Shown: one piece after another, positions 32,125 through 35,339 of the stretch
Layout of the letters: each line of letters begins with the position of its first letter
How positions within the stretch are numbered: position 1 is the first letter of the stretch
Assembly: GCF_002245655.1 (NCBI RefSeq)
Contig: NZ_NOIH01000019.1
Coordinates: forward strand, 1 to 35,339
Reading direction: 5' to 3'
DNA from: Thauera propionica
GTDB lineage: Bacteria; Pseudomonadota; Gammaproteobacteria; Burkholderiales; Rhodocyclaceae
Length of the DNA: 35,339 nucleotides
The notes under the pieces: model-generated
What the model was told of the DNA's origin: nothing
What the model saw: the letters and a program-made list of their open reading frames with translations, nothing else
Databases searched by the model: none
Translations under genes and position numbers: made by a program

Positions 32125-33092
32125 ACGCGACACGGGCCCGCAGGCCCGTGTCTATCCCGTCTCGCGTCCGAAGCGGACGCTGCAGCCTCACACCTGGAAG
32201 CGCCCCACCTGCTGGCGCAGGGTCGTCGCCAGGCTCTCCAGCATGCCGGCCGTCGCCGTCGTCTGGTGCACCGCCACGCTGTTGTCGCTGGCCATCGTCG
32301 CAATGCGCTCCACGTTCTGCGCGATCTCGTTGCTCGCCATGCTCTGTTCGTTGAGCGCCAGCGAAATCTCCCGCACCGCCGCCAGCACCTGCTGCGCTCC
32401 GTCGTTGATCTGCGCCATCGACTCGCCCGCCTGGTTGCTCAGCGCCACCCCGTCGCGCACCCGCTGCACGCCCTGCTGCATCGTGTCGACCGCCCGGCCC
32501 GTCCCGTCCTGGATCGCCTGCACCATGCCCGCGATCTCCTGCGTCGCCCGCGTCGTGCGCTCGGCCAGCTTTCTCACCTCGTCGGCCACCACCGCAAAAC
32601 CGCGACCCGACTCACCCGCGCGCGCCGCCTCGATCGCCGCGTTCAGCGCCAGCAGGTTCGTCTGGTCGGCAATCTCGCGGATCGAGCCGACGATCGCCGT
32701 GATCTCGCGCGACTTCTCGCCCAGTTCGCGGATCGCGTCGCTGGACTGATCCACCGCCTGCGCGATGCGCTCCATCTCCTCGACCGACTTGCGCATCACC
32801 AGGCCGCCTTCATCCGACAGACGCCCCGACGCTTCGGCCAGCTGCTGGGCCGTGCCGGCATGGCGCGAGATCTCCTCGACGCCCACGGTCATCTCTTCCA
32901 CCGCCACCGCCACGTCCGAGGCCGCCTGGCTTTGCGCATCCGAACCGTCCGAAACCCGCCGCGCCGAGGCCGACAGCTCGGTCGCCGAACTGCCCACCTG
33001 GCTCGCCCCCTGCTGGATCTCCCGGATCAGCGAGGCGACCTCGTCGGCCATCACGTTGAACTGCGCTGCCACTTCCGACAGCTCGTCGCGCG
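32119..33092 (-). repeat. Long direct repeat, copy 1 (3' end of complete MCP gene plus flank)
   Basis: These 974 bases match 34366-35339 without gaps at a fixed offset of 2247. I count 12 substitutions (32184, 32185, 32398, 32442, 32587, 32614, 32680, 32697, 32803, 32806, 32821, 32842), about 98.8% identity. The left edge is sharp, at the last sense codon of DUF2062. The right edge is not seen because copy 2 runs off the window. Ten substitutions are in the MCP coding part; only 32697 changes an amino acid (Ala506 to Thr in copy 2). The last 250 bases are identical. Confidence 0.95.
32129..32180 (-). terminator. Hairpin pair between convergent DUF2062 and MCP genes (copy 1)
   Basis: Stem 1: GACACGGGCC (32129-32138) with its complement at 32143-32152 and a CGCA loop, a perfect 10-bp stem. 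Stem 2: GCGTCCG (32164-32170) with 32174-32180 and an AAG loop. Both lie between the two convergent stops. On the minus strand the outer stem is followed by GCGTTTAC; there is no strong T-run. They are likely a bidirectional transcript end. Confidence 0.6.
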
Positions 33093-34212
33093 CCGAAAAT
33101 TCGACACGCGTGCGGTAGTCCCCCGCCGCGTAGCGCTTGGCCCCGGCCGACAGCTCGCGCACCGAGCGCACAATCGCCAGATACACCGCAGTGAAGAGGT
33201 AGCCCGCCACCAGCATCGCCACCGCCGACAGCACGATCTGGAAGCGCAGCCGCTCCGACAGCTCATCGAGCCGTTGCTGCAGCAGCTGCCCGGTCTGCGG
33301 GCGCAGCACTTCGTCGAAGTTGCGCACCGCCGTACTGATGGCCTGCGTGGTGAGGTCGAAATAGGCCGGCGGCGCCAGCGTGAACTGCTGCTCGAGGATG
33401 TCGCGCGTGACCGCCTGACGCACGCTCGCCACCGCGGCGGCAATCTCGGTGCGCGAACGCTCCAGCGCCCCGGCGATGCCGGCGTTGGCCTTGCCCGCGC
33501 GCTCCAGGCTCTCGAGCAGCGTGGCCTCGGTGCGCGCGATCTCGGCCAGCAGGGCGACGACGCCGTGCTCGTCGGCGCGCAGCACTTCCCGCCGGGCGAT
33601 GATGTTGGTGCCACGCGCCCGCAACTGGCCTAGGCGCTCACTCAGCTCGGGCAGCGAGGTCAGCAGCGGTCCGATCAGGTTGGAGGTCGCCGAATCCGGA
33701 TCCTGCGACAAACCCGACACGCCACCCAGATCGCCGATCCAGCGCAGCAGACGCGCAATCGTTTCCGTGTGGGCCTTGAAGCTCTGCGGCGCCGTCATCT
33801 GCGTCGCACCCGCCAGAATGCGCTGCAGCTCGCCGCGCGTTGCCTGCCAGTCGGCCTGCAGCGGCTGCCACATCGGCTCCGCTGCGATCGCGGCATCCAG
33901 CTTCGCGATGGCGCCTTCGATTTCGGCGGCCTTGGCTTCGCGCCGCGGGATCATCTCCTTGCTGCCGCCCAGCACGCCCGCGTTCAGCCCGCGGTGCTGC
34001 TGCGTCAGCAGAACGACGCCGAAGCCCGCGTCGAAGAGCGTCAGGCCGGCAATCTCGCGCTCGGCCACCGTCATGTCCTCGCGCAGGCTGACGAAGATCT
34101 GCGCCAGCAAAGCTGCGGCCGACAGGCCGCACACGAGCAGGATCAAGGCGAACTTGAGCGGATAGTTGAGACGGTCCAGCAGACGGATGGCGGGGAGGAA
34201 AAGGGTTTTCAT
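32188..34212 (-). CDS. Methyl-accepting chemotaxis protein (complete)
   Basis: The 674-residue transmembrane receptor has TM1 at about 20-40, a large helical periplasmic sensor region (about 41-325, with no recognised family, four-helix-bundle-like), TM2 at about 326-348, HAMP at about 349-400 ([18 protein letters not shown] and [17 protein letters not shown]), and a long coiled-coil signalling domain whose conserved tip is the [24 protein letters not shown] region. There is no CheR/CheB tether pentapeptide at the end; the protein stops at RFQV. It controls the CheA kinase and so the flagellar motor in response to an unknown ligand. A sigma28-type promoter lies 46 bases upstream. The C-terminal 300 residues are almost identical to the next MCP gene; the sensor region cannot be compared because that gene is cut. 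Confidence 0.93.
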   Translation of the reverse strand: MKTLFLPAIRLLDRLNYPLKFALILLVCGLSAAALLAQIFVSLREDMTVAEREIAGLTLFDAGFGVVLLTQQHRGLNAGVLGGSKEMIPRREAKAAEIEGAIAKLDAAIAAEPMWQPLQADWQATRGELQRILAGATQMTAPQSFKAHTETIARLLRWIGDLGGVSGLSQDPDSATSNLIGPLLTSLPELSERLGQLRARGTNIIARREVLRADEHGVVALLAEIARTEATLLESLERAGKANAGIAGALERSRTEIAAAVASVRQAVTRDILEQQFTLAPPAYFDLTTQAISTAVRNFDEVLRPQTGQLLQQRLDELSERLRFQIVLSAVAMLVAGYLFTAVYLAIVRSVRELSAGAKRYAAGDYRTRVEFSARDELSEVAAQFNVMADEVASLIREIQQGASQVGSSATELSASARRVSDGSDAQSQAASDVAVAVEEMTVGVEEISRHAGTAQQLAEASGRLSDEGGLVMRKSVEEMERIAQAVDQSSDAIRELGEKSREITAIVGSIREIADQTNLLALNAAIEAARAGESGRGFAVVADEVRKLAERTTRATQEIAGMVQAIQDGTGRAVDTMQQGVQRVRDGVALSNQAGESMAQINDGAQQVLAAVREISLALNEQSMASNEIAQNVERIATMASDNSVAVHQTTATAGMLESLATTLRQQVGRFQV

Positions 34213-34257
34213 TTCGATGTGCCGGCGCGAACCGGATCCGATTCTTGATGATCCGGA

Positions 34258-34284
34258 TTATCGGCACGCGTCGCCGCAACTTAA
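34258..34284 (-). promoter_or_regulatory. FliA (sigma28) flagellar promoter of the complete MCP gene
   Basis: Reading the minus strand: TTAAGTTG, an 11-base spacer, then GCCGATAA. Compared with the E. coli FliA consensus TAAAGTTT-N11-GCCGATAA, the -10 is a perfect 8 of 8, the -35 is 6 of 8, and the spacing is exact. The transcript should start near 34250, giving a leader of about 38 bases to the MCP ATG at 34212. Confidence 0.85.
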
Positions 34285-34375
34285 TGACCCGTATCAAGCC
34301 TTTCGGGAAAGCCCGCCTAATCCACCCATAAGCGTGACGGACTTCGCGGTCCGGCGAGCCGCGGCCCGTAAACGC

Positions 34376-34427
34376 GACACGGGCCCGCAGGCCCGTGTCT
34401 ATCCCGTCTCGCGTCCGAAGCGGACGC
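34376..34427 (-). terminator. Hairpin pair after the partial MCP gene (copy 2)
   Basis: The same two stems as at 32129-32180: a 10-bp stem at 34376-34399 and a 7-bp stem at 34411-34427. In this copy they lie between two co-directional MCP genes and so could end the upstream MCP transcript before the FliA promoter of the next gene at 34258. Confidence 0.6.
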
Positions 34428-34434
34428 TGCCCCC

Positions 34435-35339
34435 TCACACCTGGAAGCGCCCCACCTGCTGGCGCAGGGTCGTCGCCAGGCTCTCCAGCATGCCGGCCGT
34501 CGCCGTCGTCTGGTGCACCGCCACGCTGTTGTCGCTGGCCATCGTCGCAATGCGCTCCACGTTCTGCGCGATCTCGTTGCTCGCCATGCTCTGTTCGTTG
34601 AGCGCCAGCGAAATCTCCCGCACCGCCGCCAGCACCTGCTGCGCCCCGTCGTTGATCTGCGCCATCGACTCGCCCGCCTGGTTGCTCAACGCCACCCCGT
34701 CGCGCACCCGCTGCACGCCCTGCTGCATCGTGTCGACCGCCCGGCCCGTCCCGTCCTGGATCGCCTGCACCATGCCCGCGATCTCCTGCGTCGCCCGCGT
34801 CGTGCGCTCGGCCAGCTTTCTCACCTCGTCGGCTACCACCGCAAAACCGCGACCCGACTCGCCCGCGCGCGCCGCCTCGATCGCCGCGTTCAGCGCCAGC
34901 AGGTTCGTCTGGTCGGCAATCTCGCGAATCGAGCCGACGATCGTCGTGATCTCGCGCGACTTCTCGCCCAGTTCGCGGATCGCGTCGCTGGACTGATCCA
35001 CCGCCTGCGCGATGCGCTCCATCTCCTCGACCGACTTGCGCATCACCAGCCCACCTTCATCCGACAGTCGCCCCGACGCTTCGGCCAGTTGCTGGGCCGT
35101 GCCGGCATGGCGCGAGATCTCCTCGACGCCCACGGTCATCTCTTCCACCGCCACCGCCACGTCCGAGGCCGCCTGGCTTTGCGCATCCGAACCGTCCGAA
35201 ACCCGCCGCGCCGAGGCCGACAGCTCGGTCGCCGAACTGCCCACCTGGCTCGCCCCCTGCTGGATCTCCCGGATCAGCGAGGCGACCTCGTCGGCCATCA
35301 CGTTGAACTGCGCTGCCACTTCCGACAGCTCGTCGCGCG
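34435..35339 (-). CDS. Methyl-accepting chemotaxis protein, C-terminal part (gene continues past the window)
   Basis: Only the last 300 codons are inside the window; the frame is open to the right edge, so the gene is cut by the window, not broken. The visible part begins within the HAMP domain ([17 protein letters not shown]) and contains the whole signalling domain with the same conserved tip and the same RFQV end, lacking a CheR tether. It differs from the complete MCP by one residue (Thr for Ala506). Nothing can be said about its sensor domain, promoter or start. Confidence 0.9.
   Translation of the reverse strand, partial: RDELSEVAAQFNVMADEVASLIREIQQGASQVGSSATELSASARRVSDGSDAQSQAASDVAVAVEEMTVGVEEISRHAGTAQQLAEASGRLSDEGGLVMRKSVEEMERIAQAVDQSSDAIRELGEKSREITTIVGSIREIADQTNLLALNAAIEAARAGESGRGFAVVADEVRKLAERTTRATQEIAGMVQAIQDGTGRAVDTMQQGVQRVRDGVALSNQAGESMAQINDGAQQVLAAVREISLALNEQSMASNEIAQNVERIATMASDNSVAVHQTTATAGMLESLATTLRQQVGRFQV

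Larger units (their letters stand above)
34366..35339 (-). repeat. Long direct repeat, copy 2 (3' end of partial MCP gene plus flank; runs off the window)
   Basis: Copy of 32119-33092 (offset 2247). It begins with CCGTAA, the last codon and stop of the DUF2062 gene, but here with no DUF2062 reading frame upstream. This shows the duplicated segment originated next to DUF2062 and was copied to this site, not the reverse. Upstream of 34366 the two sequences share nothing obvious. Confidence 0.95.

Noticed and set aside
32119-35339. The long repeat as an insertion sequence or other mobile element
   Set aside because: No transposase, terminal inverted repeats or target-site duplication; both copies are functional MCP 3' ends plus flank.
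1-35339. CRISPR array, tRNA or rRNA gene, prophage, toxin-antitoxin or defence island
   Set aside because: Read on both strands; no regularly spaced short repeats, no tRNA-like cloverleaf or CCA ends, and no phage, toxin or nuclease defence families were recognised. A tRNAscan or covariance-model search would be the decisive test.

Overview
The window reads as ordinary chromosomal sequence from a high-GC, flagellated, respiring betaproteobacterium. The gene set (DUF502, DUF2062, AcnB, a DUF6394-like protein with a K+ channel, a SEC-C/YecA protein, ComEC, RsgA next to a Ste24-type protease) fits Rhodocyclales such as Azoarcus, Thauera or Aromatoleum best. That placement is an inference from gene content, not a tested phylogeny. 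I recognised no tRNA, rRNA, transposase, prophage or CRISPR array. Nearly all the DNA is accounted for by about 28 genes with short intergenic gaps.

Layout. 1-3.4 kb: a CitE/HpcH-type lyase gene, then a LysR regulator divergent from a YnfM-like MFS exporter. 3.4-6.5 kb: a complete four-gene basic amino acid ABC importer (hisJ-hisQ-hisM-hisP, minus strand) with two tandem hairpins between the binding-protein gene and the permease genes. 6.6-8.6 kb: an ATP-grasp ligase of unknown substrate divergent from a luciferase-like flavin oxidoreductase. 8.6-11.75 kb: a membrane diguanylate cyclase (CACHE-PAS-PAS-GGEEF) followed, in the same frame, by a BtuF-like binding-protein fold that has no export signal. 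11.9-14.5 kb: acnB with a strong terminator and an operator-like palindrome upstream. 14.7-19.4 kb: a DUF502 membrane protein, a YchJ/UPF0225 protein, a small membrane protein paired with an RCK-gated K+ channel, an S4 RNA-binding protein, and a eukaryote-type Ap4A phosphorylase.

19.4-28 kb is rich in RNA and translation functions. It holds a YkgJ cysteine-cluster protein, then a likely operon dusC - trmB-like - yecA (minus strand). Next come rpmE with a clear sigma70 promoter and terminator, an ArnT-like glycosyltransferase, orn (oligoribonuclease), and a Ste24-type protease - small cytochrome c - rsgA cluster with a 4-base overlap. 28-32 kb: an alpha/beta hydrolase, the DNA-uptake channel comEC, and a DUF2062 membrane protein.

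32.1-35.3 kb is the most unusual part. It holds two tandem methyl-accepting chemotaxis protein genes. Their 3' halves and 3' flanks form a 974-base, ungapped, about 98.8% identical direct repeat that runs off the window edge. The repeat starts exactly at the last sense codon of the neighbouring DUF2062 gene. The complete receptor gene has a near-consensus FliA (sigma28) promoter, placing it in the flagellar/chemotaxis regulon. I found no convincing unknown defence or mobile system. The best leads are the receptor duplication, the exportless BtuF-like protein tied to the cyclase, the channel/small-membrane-protein pair, and several strong RNA hairpins.
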